This document shows positions 1 to 8,147 of a stretch of DNA of 64,000 nucleotides, one piece after another; within the stretch, counting starts at the first letter, position 1; each line of letters opens with the position of its first letter. The notes beneath the pieces are model-generated. The model ran no database searches, was not told the origin of the DNA, and worked only from the letters and a program-made list of their open reading frames with translations. A program made the translations under genes and the position numbers. The stretch lies in contig NZ_JNZD01000030.1 in NCBI RefSeq assembly GCF_000725495.1, positions 62,001-126,000 of the forward strand, given 5' to 3'. The DNA is from Streptomyces aureus (GTDB taxonomy: Bacteria > Actinomycetota > Actinomycetes > Streptomycetales > Streptomycetaceae).

Positions 1-1
1 C

Positions 2-376
2 AACGCGCTGCTCCTGCCGCACGTGGTCCGCTACAACGGATCGCCTCCCACCAAGGTCACGAGCTGGCCGAAGTACCACAGCTACATCGCCCCCGAGCGC
101 TACCAGACCGTCGCCCGGATGCTGGACCTGCCGGCCGACACCCCGGAGGAGGGGGTGGAGTCCCTCGCCCACGCGCTGGAGGAACTGCGCGAGAAGGTCG
201 GCATCCCCCGGTCGTTCAAGGACGCCGGGGTCGACGAGGCGGCGTTCCTGGACGCGCTGCCCGAGCAGGCCATGAACGCCTACGAGGACCAGTGCGCCCC
301 CGCCAACCCGAGGCTGCCGATGCTGGCCGACATGCAGGAACTGATGCGCCGCGCCTACTACGGCGACGCGGTGTGA
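2..376 (+). CDS. adhE: Bifunctional acetaldehyde-CoA/alcohol dehydrogenase, C-terminal end (partial)
   Basis: The left window edge cuts this gene, leaving the last 124 codons; the frame is open from base 2. The peptide carries the end of an iron-dependent alcohol dehydrogenase domain as found in AdhE, with [26 protein letters not shown] and a closing [14 protein letters not shown] segment. AdhE reduces acetyl-CoA through acetaldehyde to ethanol and reoxidises NADH in anaerobic fermentation. It is followed after 52 bases by pflB and then pflA, so the three probably form one operon in which PFL supplies acetyl-CoA to AdhE. The aldehyde dehydrogenase half lies outside the window, so a stand-alone iron alcohol dehydrogenase is not strictly excluded. 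Confidence 0.85.
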   Translation, partial: NALLLPHVVRYNGSPPTKVTSWPKYHSYIAPERYQTVARMLDLPADTPEEGVESLAHALEELREKVGIPRSFKDAGVDEAAFLDALPEQAMNAYEDQCAPANPRLPMLADMQELMRRAYYGDAV

Positions 377-428
377 CCACCCGCCCCCGCGGGGCGATCC
401 CGAACGACCGCGAAGGAGTCAGGCACCG

Positions 429-2693
429 ATGACCACGCAGCAGCAGCGGCCCGTCCGCAGCGCCTGGGACGGCTTCCGGGGAGGTCTGTGGCGGGACGAG
501 ATCAACGTACGGGACTTCATCCAGCAGAACTACACCCCGTACGAAGGCGACAGCTCCTTCCTGGCCGGTGCCACCGAGCGCACTACGGCCGTGTGGAAGA
601 AGATCACCGACCTGTTCCCCGAGGAACGCGCCAAGGGCGTCCTGGACGTGTCCTACGACGTCCCCTCCACCATCACCGCGCATCCGCCGGGCTACATCGA
701 CCGCGACCGCGAGCTGATCGTCGGGCTCCAGACCGACGCCCCGCTGAAGCGGGCGATCATGCCCTTCGGCGGCTGGCGGATGGTGGCCGGGGCGCTGAAG
801 ACGTACGGCTATCCCGTCTCGCCCGAACTGGAGAAGGTCTTCACCCAGTACCGCAAGACCCACAACGCGGGGGTGTTCGACGCCTACACACCGGCGATCC
901 GGGCCGCCAGGAAGGCGGGCATCGTCACGGGCCTGCCCGACGCCTACGGGCGGGGCCGCATCATCGGCGACTACCGCCGGGTACCGCTGTACGGAGTGGA
1001 CCGGCTGATCGAGGCCAAGGAGGAGGAGAAGGCCTCCCTGGACGCCCTGCCCCGCGACGCCGCGCGGCTGGAGGAGGTGATCCGCGAGCGCGAGGAGGTC
1101 GCCGAGCAGATCCGGGCCCTCTCCGAGCTGAAGGAGATGGCCGCCGCCTACGGACTCGACGTCTCGGGCCCGGCGCGCACCGGACGCGAAGCGGTGCAGT
1201 GGCTGTACTTCGCCTACCTCGCGGCGGTGAAGGAGCAGAACGGCGCCGCGATGTCGCTGGGCCGCACCTCCACGTTCGTCGACGTCTACCTCCAGCGGGA
1301 CGTCGACGCCGGGATGCTCGACGAGAGCGCCGCGCAGGAGATCGTCGACGACTTCATCATCAAGCTGCGGATCGTGCGGTTCCTGCGCACCCCGGAGTAC
1401 GACGAGCTGTTCTCCGGCGACCCGACCTGGGTCACGGAGTCCATCGGCGGCATCGGCTCGGACGGCCGCACCCTGGTCACCCGGACCTCCTTCCGCTATC
1501 TGCAGACCCTGTACAACCTGGGGCCCGCGCCGGAGCCCAACATGACGGTGTTCTGGTCGCCGGCGCTGCCGCAGGGGTTCAAGGAGTTCTGCGCACAGGT
1601 CTCGATCGACACCTCCAGCCTGCAGTACGAGTCGGACGAACTGATGCGTCCGCGCTTCGGCGACGACACCGCCATCGCCTGCTGTGTCTCGGCGATGGAG
1701 GTCGGCAAGCAGATGCAGTTCTTCGGCGCCCGGGTCAACCTCGCCAAGACGCTGCTGTACGCCATCAACGGCGGCCGCGACGAGCTGTCGGGCCATCAGG
1801 TCGGACCGGACACCGGGGCGATCGACGCCGAGGTGCTGGACTACGACGAGGTGCTGGGGCGCCTGGACCGGCAGATGGAGTGGCTGGCCGAGACCTACGT
1901 CCACGCCCTCGACGTCATCCACTACATGCACGACAAGTACGCCTACGAGCGGCTGGAGATGGCGCTCCACGATCGTGACATCCGGCGCACCATGGCCTGC
2001 GGCATCGCCGGGCTCTCGGTCGCGGCGGACTCCCTGTCGGCGATCAAGTACGCCCGGGTCCTTCCCGTGCGGGACGAGACGGGGCTCGCGGTCGACTTCC
2101 GCATCGAGGGCGAGTACCCGGCGTACGGCAACAACGACGAGCGCCCCGACGCCATCGCGGTGTGGCTGGTCGAGGAGTTCATGCGCAAGGTGCGCAAGCA
2201 CCCCACCTACCGGGGCGCCGAGCACACCCAGTCCGTGCTGACCATCACCTCCAACGTGGTCTACGGGAAGAAGACCGGCAACACGCCCGACGGCCGCCGC
2301 GCGGGCGAGCCGTTCTCGCCGGGCGCCAACCCGATGAACGGCCGTGACACCCACGGTTACGTCGCCAGCGCGCTGTCGGTGGCCAAGCTGCCCTACGAGC
2401 AGGCGGAGGACGGGGTCTCGCTCACGAACACGATCACCCCGGACGCGCTGGGGCGCACTCCCGAGGACCGCATCCGCAATCTGGCGGGCGTCCTGGACGG
2501 CTTCGTCACCTGCCAGGGCTTCCACATGAACGTCAACGTGCTGAACCGGGACACGCTGATCGACGCGATGGACCATCCGGAGAAGTACCCGCAGCTGACC
2601 GTCCGGGTCAGCGGCTACGCGGTCAACTTCGTCCGGCTGACGCGCGAACAGCAGCTCGACGTCCTGGGCCGCACCTTCCACGGCTCGCTGTAG
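429..2693 (+). CDS. pflB: Formate C-acetyltransferase (pyruvate formate-lyase)
   Basis: A 754-residue glycyl-radical enzyme of normal PFL length that cleaves pyruvate with CoA to acetyl-CoA and formate without oxygen. The adjacent catalytic cysteines are Cys418 and Cys419 (motif [20 protein letters not shown]), at the same numbers as in E. coli PflB. The C-terminal glycyl-radical loop reads RVSGYAVNF, with the radical-bearing Gly at about residue 729. The ATG start follows an AAGGAG site (CGAAGGAGTCAGGCACCG). All key residues are present, so it should be active once activated by PflA, encoded 86 bases downstream behind a strong hairpin. PFL is oxygen-labile, which makes an intact copy in a streptomycete notable. 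Confidence 0.97.
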   Translation: MTTQQQRPVRSAWDGFRGGLWRDEINVRDFIQQNYTPYEGDSSFLAGATERTTAVWKKITDLFPEERAKGVLDVSYDVPSTITAHPPGYIDRDRELIVGLQTDAPLKRAIMPFGGWRMVAGALKTYGYPVSPELEKVFTQYRKTHNAGVFDAYTPAIRAARKAGIVTGLPDAYGRGRIIGDYRRVPLYGVDRLIEAKEEEKASLDALPRDAARLEEVIREREEVAEQIRALSELKEMAAAYGLDVSGPARTGREAVQWLYFAYLAAVKEQNGAAMSLGRTSTFVDVYLQRDVDAGMLDESAAQEIVDDFIIKLRIVRFLRTPEYDELFSGDPTWVTESIGGIGSDGRTLVTRTSFRYLQTLYNLGPAPEPNMTVFWSPALPQGFKEFCAQVSIDTSSLQYESDELMRPRFGDDTAIACCVSAMEVGKQMQFFGARVNLAKTLLYAINGGRDELSGHQVGPDTGAIDAEVLDYDEVLGRLDRQMEWLAETYVHALDVIHYMHDKYAYERLEMALHDRDIRRTMACGIAGLSVAADSLSAIKYARVLPVRDETGLAVDFRIEGEYPAYGNNDERPDAIAVWLVEEFMRKVRKHPTYRGAEHTQSVLTITSNVVYGKKTGNTPDGRRAGEPFSPGANPMNGRDTHGYVASALSVAKLPYEQAEDGVSLTNTITPDALGRTPEDRIRNLAGVLDGFVTCQGFHMNVNVLNRDTLIDAMDHPEKYPQLTVRVSGYAVNFVRLTREQQLDVLGRTFHGSL

Positions 2694-2700
2694 CCATCAC

Positions 2701-2737
2701 TCCTCCCGGGGAGCGCGCTGGGCGTTCCCCGGGAGGA
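2701..2737 (+). promoter_or_regulatory. Intercistronic hairpin between pflB and pflA
   Basis: A perfect 12-bp inverted repeat (TCCTCCCGGGGA at 2701-2712 and its complement at 2726-2737) begins seven bases after the pflB stop. There is no T-run. It probably protects the pflB 3' end or partly attenuates read-through, so that the lyase exceeds its activase. Confidence 0.6.
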
Positions 2738-2779
2738 CGGCGGCGAGCCCCGGACGTCTGGAGGCCGGGAGGCTCCGTC

Positions 2780-3604
2780 ATGACCCTGATCCACCCGGGC
2801 GAGCTGCTGCCGCTCGTCCCCGTCAGCACCGACACCCCCGCCGAGCAGGCGGCCACCTTGCGCGGCATCGGCCCGGTCAGCGGCTCCGTGCACTCCTGGG
2901 ACCTGTCCACCGGGGTGGACGGGCCCGGCACGCGCTTCGTCGTGTTCGTCGCCGGCTGTCCGCTGGCCTGTCTGTACTGCCACAACCCGGACACCATGCG
3001 GATGCGCAACGGCACACGCACCACGGTCGACACGGTCGTCGCCGAGGTGAACAAGTACGTGCCGTTCATCCGTGCCGCGGGCGGCGGGTTCACCATCAGC
3101 GGCGGCGAACCGCTGCTCCAGCCGGACTTCACCGGGGAGATCCTGCGGATCGTCCACGAGGAGCTGGGGCTGCACACCGCTCTGGACACCTCGGGCTTCC
3201 TCGGGGCCCGCGCCTCCGACGCGCTCCTCGCGGACGTCGACCTGGTGCTGCTGGACATCAAGTCCTGGGACCGCGAGCTGTATCTGCGCCTGACCGGGCG
3301 GCAGTTGGAGCCCACGCTGGCGTTCGCCCACCGTCTGGCCGCGCTGCGCAAGGAGGTCTGGGTCCGTTTCGTCCTCGTTCCGGGCCTGACCGACGCTCCG
3401 GAGAACGTGGAGGGCGTGGCCGCGTTCGCGGGGTCCCTCGGCAACGTGAGCCGGGTCGACGTCCTGCCCTTCCACAAGCTCGGCGCGGCCAAGTGGGAGG
3501 AGCTGGGCAAGGAGTTCACCCTGGCCGACACGCCGGTCCCGACCTCCGCCCAGGTGGACCGGGCCCGCTCCGCCTTCACGGCGCACGGTCTGAACGCGGT
3601 GTGA
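2780..3604 (+). CDS. pflA: Pyruvate formate-lyase-activating enzyme (radical SAM)
   Basis: A 274-residue radical-SAM activase that abstracts a hydrogen from the PFL glycine, using S-adenosylmethionine and a [4Fe-4S] cluster. The cluster-binding CX3CX2C is CPLACLYC, Cys60, Cys64 and Cys67. TISGGEPLLQ (the GGE SAM-binding motif), LDTSG and DIKSWD follow in the usual order. A roughly 30-residue N-terminal extension precedes the family core (about 245 residues in E. coli). The ATG start lies behind GGAGGCCGGGAGG. It belongs with pflB in function and orientation, and a palindromic terminator follows directly. Confidence 0.96.
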   Translation: MTLIHPGELLPLVPVSTDTPAEQAATLRGIGPVSGSVHSWDLSTGVDGPGTRFVVFVAGCPLACLYCHNPDTMRMRNGTRTTVDTVVAEVNKYVPFIRAAGGGFTISGGEPLLQPDFTGEILRIVHEELGLHTALDTSGFLGARASDALLADVDLVLLDIKSWDRELYLRLTGRQLEPTLAFAHRLAALRKEVWVRFVLVPGLTDAPENVEGVAAFAGSLGNVSRVDVLPFHKLGAAKWEELGKEFTLADTPVPTSAQVDRARSAFTAHGLNAV

Positions 3605-3626
3605 CCGTGGCGGGCGCCCGCCACGG
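3605..3626 (+). terminator. Terminator-like palindrome after pflA
   Basis: An 11-bp perfect palindrome (CCGTGGCGGGC and its complement) starts at the pflA stop codon and probably ends the adhE-pfl transcript. There is no T-run. Confidence 0.6.
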
Positions 3627-3745
3627 AGTGGGCCCGGGTCACAGCCGGTGGCCCAGCGGTCGCCCGTCGGCCCGGCCCCGTAGTGCGCTGGTCCGGCCCC
3701 GCAGTGCGTCGCACGTCCGACAGCGCGGCGACACGCCCGGCGGCC

Positions 3746-3778
3746 CTGACAGGTGACCCGCTGAACTGCTGATATGCT
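3746..3778 (+). promoter_or_regulatory. Promoter for the small RNA
   Basis: CTGACA at 3746-3751 resembles a -35 box. TGATAT at 3770-3775, overlapping TATGCT at 3773-3778, supplies a -10-like element; spacing is 18 bp to the first. This is a housekeeping-type promoter placing initiation near 3783. Confidence 0.5.
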
Positions 3779-3782
3779 CACT

Positions 3783-3933
3783 CTCGAGCCCGCACCGAAC
3801 ACTCGGTGTCGAGCCAGGCGTTGGTGGTCCAAGGAAAGACGTCCCGCTTCCTGCGGGGAGATGCAGGTGCAAGGCCTGCCCGGCGCTCCATGAGCACCGC
3901 CTCCGGTCGTACGACCGGAGGCGGTGTTTTTTT
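3783..3933 (+). ncRNA. Candidate structured small RNA, class not assigned
   Basis: A stretch of about 150 bases with no convincing ORF, lying between a promoter-like sequence and a very strong intrinsic terminator. It folds into consecutive hairpins: CTCGA/TCGAG with an inner CCGA/TCGG (3783-3813), CCCGC-TTCCT-GCGGG near 3843-3857, and GCAGG-TGCAAGG-CCTGC near 3863-3880, which has the 5-7-5 geometry of a tRNA T-arm. The T-arm-like element GGTGCAAGGCC also resembles a cobalamin riboswitch core, but the ACTGT block is missing. It could be a trans-acting RNA or an attenuated leader. The next gene on this strand is far away (8148), which favours a free RNA. The calls are by eye only. Confidence 0.6.
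3895..3933 (+). terminator. Strong rho-independent terminator
   Basis: A 16-bp perfect palindrome (CACCGCCTCCGGTCGT and its complement, 3895-3926) is followed by seven T residues. A T-run is rare at this GC content and marks a dedicated terminator for the small RNA. Confidence 0.92.
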
Positions 3934-4039
3934 CGTGCGGTGCGACGCCTCGCCTCGCCGGGTTCGGCCCCTGGTGCGAGACCGGCGGTCCGGCCGGCTC
4001 CCGATGGCTTGCCCGTGCCGTGCCGGCGTGTCTTCCCGG

Positions 4040-4633
4040 TCAGTGTCCGGGGACCACGAGATCCGCCCGCTCATGGGGGCGCGTCGTGCTCAGATAGTGC
4101 TCCTCGGCCAGGCGCCAGCGGGCCTCCCAGTCGACGGGCCCGTGGTCGTCGCCCCGGGCCCGCAGCCGGCGCATCGACTCCTCGGGCGGGGTGTCGACGT
4201 AGACCACCAGGTCGTAGTGGTCCACGAGTTCGGGGCGGGCGGTGTAGACACCCTCGACGAGAACGATGCCGGCACAGGCGACGGAGTGCACCTCGTCCGT
4301 CGCCAGCGATCCGCTCGGCCAGTCGTAGCGCCGGTAGTACGCGTCATGACCGGTGGCGAGCGGGGTGAGCAGCTCGTCGCGCAGCCGTTCCCAGTCGAAA
4401 TAGCGGTCGTAGCCCTCGGCCGGGGTCAGCGCGGCGCGTTCGTCCGCGTCCATCGGACGGTAGAAGTCGTCTCCGTGCACGACCACGGCGTCACCGAGCC
4501 GGGCCACCGCGGACGCCAGGGTCGACTTGCCCGAACCGCCCATGCCGTCGACCGCGATCAGCACCAGTCCTTGGTCGCCGCGGGCGCGGGCGGCTGCCAC
4601 CACGCGCTCCGCGACTGTATCGATCTTCGTCAT
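4040..4633 (-). CDS. Uridine kinase-like P-loop kinase
   Basis: A 197-residue cytoplasmic P-loop protein of the uridine kinase/phosphoribulokinase type. Walker A is GMGGSGKST near residues 30-38, the acidic substrate or magnesium motif is HGDDFYRP, and VLVEGVY fits Walker B. The length matches short actinobacterial uridine-kinase homologues. It probably phosphorylates a nucleoside or sugar with ATP; the exact substrate cannot be read from sequence. It stands alone, converges on the small RNA terminator and lies downstream of the tRNA-fMet gene. The ATG start has only a weak ribosome site. Confidence 0.8.
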   Translation of the reverse strand: MTKIDTVAERVVAAARARGDQGLVLIAVDGMGGSGKSTLASAVARLGDAVVVHGDDFYRPMDADERAALTPAEGYDRYFDWERLRDELLTPLATGHDAYYRRYDWPSGSLATDEVHSVACAGIVLVEGVYTARPELVDHYDLVVYVDTPPEESMRRLRARGDDHGPVDWEARWRLAEEHYLSTTRPHERADLVVPGH

Positions 4634-4730
4634 GGGGTGATTGTGGCGGCATCAACCAACCGGGCTCCGCCGAATGCGCACACTCGTATGTTCCGATGAC
4701 CGGCGACCCCCGGCGGTTCTGGAGCACCGT

Positions 4731-4796
4731 ACGACAGCAGGGCCCGTACGCGGCCGGAGGCGCACGACAGCGGATCCTGTACGCGGCCGGGGGCAC
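4731..4796. repeat. Two-copy 33-bp tandem repeat
   Basis: Imperfect copies at 4731-4763 and 4764-4796, each starting ACGACAGC and containing GTACGCGGCCGG. They sit between the kinase start and the tRNA terminator and have no evident coding role. Confidence 0.7.
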
Positions 4797-4799
4797 ACG

Positions 4800-4834
4800 C
4801 CGGAGGGGCCGACGCATGGCGTCGGCCCCTCCGG
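4800..4834 (-). terminator. Terminator of tRNA-fMet
   Basis: A perfect 16-bp inverted repeat (CCGGAGGGGCCGACGC, three-base loop) lies seven bases past the tRNA 3' end on the minus strand. It lacks a T-run, as is common in streptomycetes. Confidence 0.8.
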
Positions 4835-4841
4835 TTTCGAG

Positions 4842-4915
4842 TAGCGGGGACAGGATTTGAACCTGCGACCTCTGGGTTATGAGCCCAGCGAGCTACCGAG
4901 CTGCTCCACCCCGCG
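4842..4915 (-). tRNA. tRNA-fMet (CAT), initiator
   Basis: A complete cloverleaf of 74 bases without encoded CCA. The anticodon stem-loop is CTGGG-CTCATAA-CCCAG, giving the three G:C pairs (GGG/CCC) next to the loop that mark initiator tRNAs, and the first acceptor pair is a mismatch (C against T), another initiator hallmark. The T-arm is GCAGG-TTCAAAT-CCTGT and the D-loop contains AGCTCGGTAG. It is a single gene followed by a strong hairpin. Confidence 0.97.
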
Positions 4916-4999
4916 TCGGTGAACACAACTCTACGTCATCTTTTCCGGGCCCACGACCATGATCGCCCGCGAGCGGGCGACCGGGCCGCTCCGAGGGTG

Positions 5000-5431
5000 T
5001 CAGACGTCGGTCGGCAGACCGCTCACCTCGGCGATGCCGCGCAGTTCCTCGTCCTGGCGGTGCCGCTCTCCGATGAAGTCGGCGATCTCCCTGCAGCGCT
5101 CGGGATCGTCCGCGGTGCCCGAATCCGTCACGACCCGGACGACCCCGATCTCCTCGGTCTCCAGCTCGACGATCCGGTTGTCCAGTCGTCCCGTGACGGC
5201 CACGGCGACCACCAGGGACGCCTCGTCACGTACCTCCTGCGGGACGCTCTCGGGTTCCGCGCCGTCGAGGCACAGTTCGATCGCTCCCACCCTCTCCTCC
5301 CTGATCGCTTCGAGTACGGGCTCGACCATGCGCAGCAAGAGCGCGTAGTCCGCCGGAGCCATACGCAGGCGGAGCATTTCGAGGTACAGGTCGAGGGGCC
5401 GGTCATCCGGTGCCTGCTCTGATGCGTCCAT
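5000..5431 (-). CDS. Hypothetical acidic protein
   Basis: 143 residues, acidic, rich in Glu, Val and Leu, with no signal peptide or membrane segment. I do not recognise the family. ATG at 5431 follows GGGGAAGGCG and is preferred to a start 52 codons upstream, whose extension has the composition of non-coding sequence. The helical N-terminal half (LDLYLEMLRLRMAPADYALLLRMVEPV) and the following beta-like stretch (SLVVAVAVTGRL) suggest a small alpha/beta fold. No neighbour is in an operon with it. Confidence 0.7.
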   Translation of the reverse strand: MDASEQAPDDRPLDLYLEMLRLRMAPADYALLLRMVEPVLEAIREERVGAIELCLDGAEPESVPQEVRDEASLVVAVAVTGRLDNRIVELETEEIGVVRVVTDSGTADDPERCREIADFIGERHRQDEELRGIAEVSGLPTDV

Positions 5432-5629
5432 GGAGCTTCGCCTTCCCCAATGTGGACGACATGATCGCGTCTTCCACAAGCATGCTGTGAATCGGCGCGC
5501 GCCGCCGTTCGAGACGGCCGTCCGGCGCACGCCCGAGGGGGCCCGTGCCCTGTCCTCACAGGTCACGAGCCCCCTCGAAGTCGTCACTCAGGACTCATCC
5601 GCCGGATGGGTCCGTCCGGACGGTCCGGA

Positions 5630-7783
5630 TCACACGTACGTGCGCCGGATCCGGTAGAGCACGAAGGCACCGGCGATCACGCATATGCCGCCGATCACGC
5701 CGGGCCACAGGTTCGCGCCGGTCTCGGCGAGCCCGCCGGTGCCGACCGCCTGCGGCTCGATCCCCGAGGTCGCTGGCGGGTAGGTCCCGGCCGCGGGCTC
5801 GGTCTGCGCGGGGGTGCCCACCTCGCCGCCCTGGTCGTCGCCCGGGGTCTCCTGCGCGGCGGACGAGCCGCCGCCGGCCGACGACGTCACGTCGGACTTG
5901 GGCTCCACGGTCGCGGCGGGAGGCGCGTCGTCGCCCGCCGGCTCGGTGGCCTGGCCCCCGCCGTTGCCGTTGTCGTCGCCGCCGTTGCCGTTGTCACCGG
6001 CGCCCGTTCCACCCTTGCCGTCGGACGGGTCCGCGGTGGGAGCCGGCTCCTCGGAGGGGTTCTCGGAGGGGTTCGGGTCCGCCTCGGACGGGTTCGGGTC
6101 CGCCTCGGAGGGGTTCGGGTCGGCGCTCTGGGTCGGCTTCTCGGTGGCCGGCGGGTCGTCCTGCTGGCCTCCGCCGTTGCCGCCGCCGTTCCCGCCGTTG
6201 CCGCCCGCGTTCCCGCCGTTGTCGCCGCCGTTCCCGCCGCCGTTGCCCCCGCCGCCGTTGCCGGCGCCTGCGCCGCACTTACGGCCGCTGTTGATGCAGT
6301 CGACCATGTTGTTCATCGTGCCTTCGTCGAAGACGTTGATGAAGTCGCCGTGGTCGGTGATCGGCTTGTGGAGGTTCTCCGGGAAGGAGTCGACCGCGAA
6401 CAGCGGTGTCGTACGGCCGCCGTCCTGGAGGCTCGGCGCGTCGATGTCGTAGACGATGCGCTGCACCAGCTGCGGAATGGCCTTGAAGTTGGCCGGGCAG
6501 TTGCCCTGCGCGTCCTGGAAGGCCACGTGGGTGCGGTGGTTGGCGCTGTCGATGTTCGCGCCGTCCCAGCAGCTCTGGAACTTGAAGGTGCGGACCACGT
6601 CACTGCCCTGCGGGCAGAGCGGGTACTTGTCCTTCAACTGCCGGTCCTCGAAGCCGGTGCAGCTCCAGGAGGCGTTGGCGTTCGCGGGGCCGTTGACGAA
6701 GGCCTTGGCGTCACCGGTGATGATGCGCAGCAGCCGGGGCATCGCCACGACCTTGCTCTTCGCGTTGCCGACGAAGGTCAGCGTGACCTGCTTCGGCGTG
6801 ACGATCTGGCCGGAGTTGCCCTCGGTGCCGCCTCCGGGCGCGCCCGCGTCGCGTTCCTGCTTGCCGTTCTGCAGGCGCACGACGGGCCAGTAGTACGAGG
6901 ACTTGTCGCCCTTGTCCTGGCAGGAGGTGTCGGCCTTGGCCAGGTCCTCGTCGCTGGCGAAGGCGGTGTTGGACTGGTTGCCCACGTAGTCGTGGAAGTG
7001 GTGGGCGCCGTTGCTGACGCCGGGGGCCACGATCACGTTGTCCGAGTTGAACAGGCCGTTGGCGTTGACGCCGCAGCTGGACGCGAACTCGCCCCGGGAG
7101 GCGTCGGCCTGGGGCTGCGGGTTCTGCACGTTGGGCTGGACGGACTTGATGTCCGCGAAGTCCGCGGCCACGGGACCGTTGCCGGCCGGAGCGGCGCCGC
7201 CCTGCTGCTGGCCGCCGCCCTGGTTCTGGCCCGCGCCGCTCGCACTCGGCGAGGCGCTCTGCTGGTCCTGCGGCGCGGAACTCTGGCCGGCGTCCGCGCC
7301 GGTGCCCGGCTGGTTGCCGGAGGGCCGCAGGATGCAGGCCGCGAACCCGTCGAGCCCGCTCGGCGGGTCGCCCGCGGCGTCGATGGCGGCCACGATGCGG
7401 CCGATCGACTCGGAACGCTTCTCCTTCAGCGGGTTCATGACGGCGTCGGCGCCGCTGTCACCGCTCTGCTGCATCTGGTCCGCGTTCGCCTGGAGTTGCC
7501 GGTAGGCCTCGGCGATCTGCTGGTCCAGGTTCGCGAGTTCCTTGTCGACGTCCGGCTTCGCGGCGTCGGGGACCGTCTTCAACTGTTCGCCGACATCGGG
7601 GCAGTCGATGGTGGCGGATCCCGCGGACAGCACGTGCACGCCCGCCTCACCGCCCGCCCCGGTCTCGCTCGCCGATGCGTAGACGTTGACTGCTACCAGT
7701 CCGCCTCCGCCGAGGATGAGTGCGAAAGCTGCAGAGGTCGCGCGGCGTGCGCCTGTTGGGCGTCTGCGCTTGTTGCGTCCCAA
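5630..7783 (-). CDS. DUF1996 secreted protein with LAETG cell-wall sorting signal
   Basis: 717 residues, cell-surface. The N-terminus is basic (GRNKRRRPTGARR) followed by a hydrophobic helix (FALILGGGGLVAVNVYA), forming a signal sequence. Residues of about 220-470 form a DUF1996 domain (SNGAHHFHDYVGN, paired cysteines). Then comes a low-complexity linker of Gly/Asn runs, three copies of an ADPNPSE-type unit, and an acidic Pro/Thr-rich stretch that spans the wall. The C-terminus has LAETG, a hydrophobic helix and a basic tail (RIRRTYV), the sorting signal expected for class E sortase. TTG at 7783 behind AGGAG is the likely start. The domain's function is unknown, though related proteins occur with carbohydrate-active enzymes. 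A TTGAAC/TATAGG pair upstream may be the promoter. Confidence 0.9.
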   Translation of the reverse strand: MGRNKRRRPTGARRATSAAFALILGGGGLVAVNVYASASETGAGGEAGVHVLSAGSATIDCPDVGEQLKTVPDAAKPDVDKELANLDQQIAEAYRQLQANADQMQQSGDSGADAVMNPLKEKRSESIGRIVAAIDAAGDPPSGLDGFAACILRPSGNQPGTGADAGQSSAPQDQQSASPSASGAGQNQGGGQQQGGAAPAGNGPVAADFADIKSVQPNVQNPQPQADASRGEFASSCGVNANGLFNSDNVIVAPGVSNGAHHFHDYVGNQSNTAFASDEDLAKADTSCQDKGDKSSYYWPVVRLQNGKQERDAGAPGGGTEGNSGQIVTPKQVTLTFVGNAKSKVVAMPRLLRIITGDAKAFVNGPANANASWSCTGFEDRQLKDKYPLCPQGSDVVRTFKFQSCWDGANIDSANHRTHVAFQDAQGNCPANFKAIPQLVQRIVYDIDAPSLQDGGRTTPLFAVDSFPENLHKPITDHGDFINVFDEGTMNNMVDCINSGRKCGAGAGNGGGGNGGGNGGDNGGNAGGNGGNGGGNGGGQQDDPPATEKPTQSADPNPSEADPNPSEADPNPSENPSEEPAPTADPSDGKGGTGAGDNGNGGDDNGNGGGQATEPAGDDAPPAATVEPKSDVTSSAGGGSSAAQETPGDDQGGEVGTPAQTEPAAGTYPPATSGIEPQAVGTGGLAETGANLWPGVIGGICVIAGAFVLYRIRRTYV

Positions 7784-8147
7784 GGTGGTGCTCCTACGCG
7801 TCGTGGTCGGCTCGACATGGAAATCCCCCGGCCCTATACGCACGCGCGTCGCATTGTGTTCAACCGACTTGCGGATTCACAGCGATCCCGTATGGAGCAG
7901 TGGCACAAGGGCGCCTCAAGGAGTATCCAGGGCCACACCCGCCCCGGCTGTCGGGGGTCGGTTCGAGGGCCGCGTCCGCCCGTGCGGTTGCACGAGGCGC
8001 GGACCGGTGGCCTGATGGGAACACTGCACCACGGGTACGCCCGACGCGGGCCGACGCGGTCCCCGGTCACGCCCCGGGCCGGTGGGACAGGGCAGGGTGC
8101 TCCGCCGCTTCCCCCGTGGACACGGCCAGGACAGCGGCGCGAGGCGG
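7784..8147. other. Divergent intergenic region
   Basis: 364 bases between the DUF1996 and PP2C genes. On the minus strand TTGAAC and TATAGG are separated by about 19 bp near 7835-7866, a plausible promoter for the surface protein. Near 8034 GGGTAC occurs on the plus strand, but no GNNT box sits at the right distance, so a sigma-B promoter is not supported. No gene is seen. Confidence 0.5.

Noticed and set aside
216..2681. An 821-codon minus-strand frame over pflB
   Set aside because: It is antisense to a complete, well-recognised enzyme and has no ribosome site or domain.
3811..3893. A tRNA-like cloverleaf in the small RNA
   Set aside because: The T-arm-like hairpin fits, but the anticodon loop would have only five bases and no acceptor stem of seven pairs can be formed.
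3783..3933. Cobalamin riboswitch or T-box identity for the small RNA
   Set aside because: GGTGCAA is present, but the ACTGT block is missing, and there is no TGG-type antiterminator. No matching gene follows.
8033..8040. GGGTAC as a SigB promoter for the 8148 phosphatase
   Set aside because: No GNNT box at 14-16 bases upstream.
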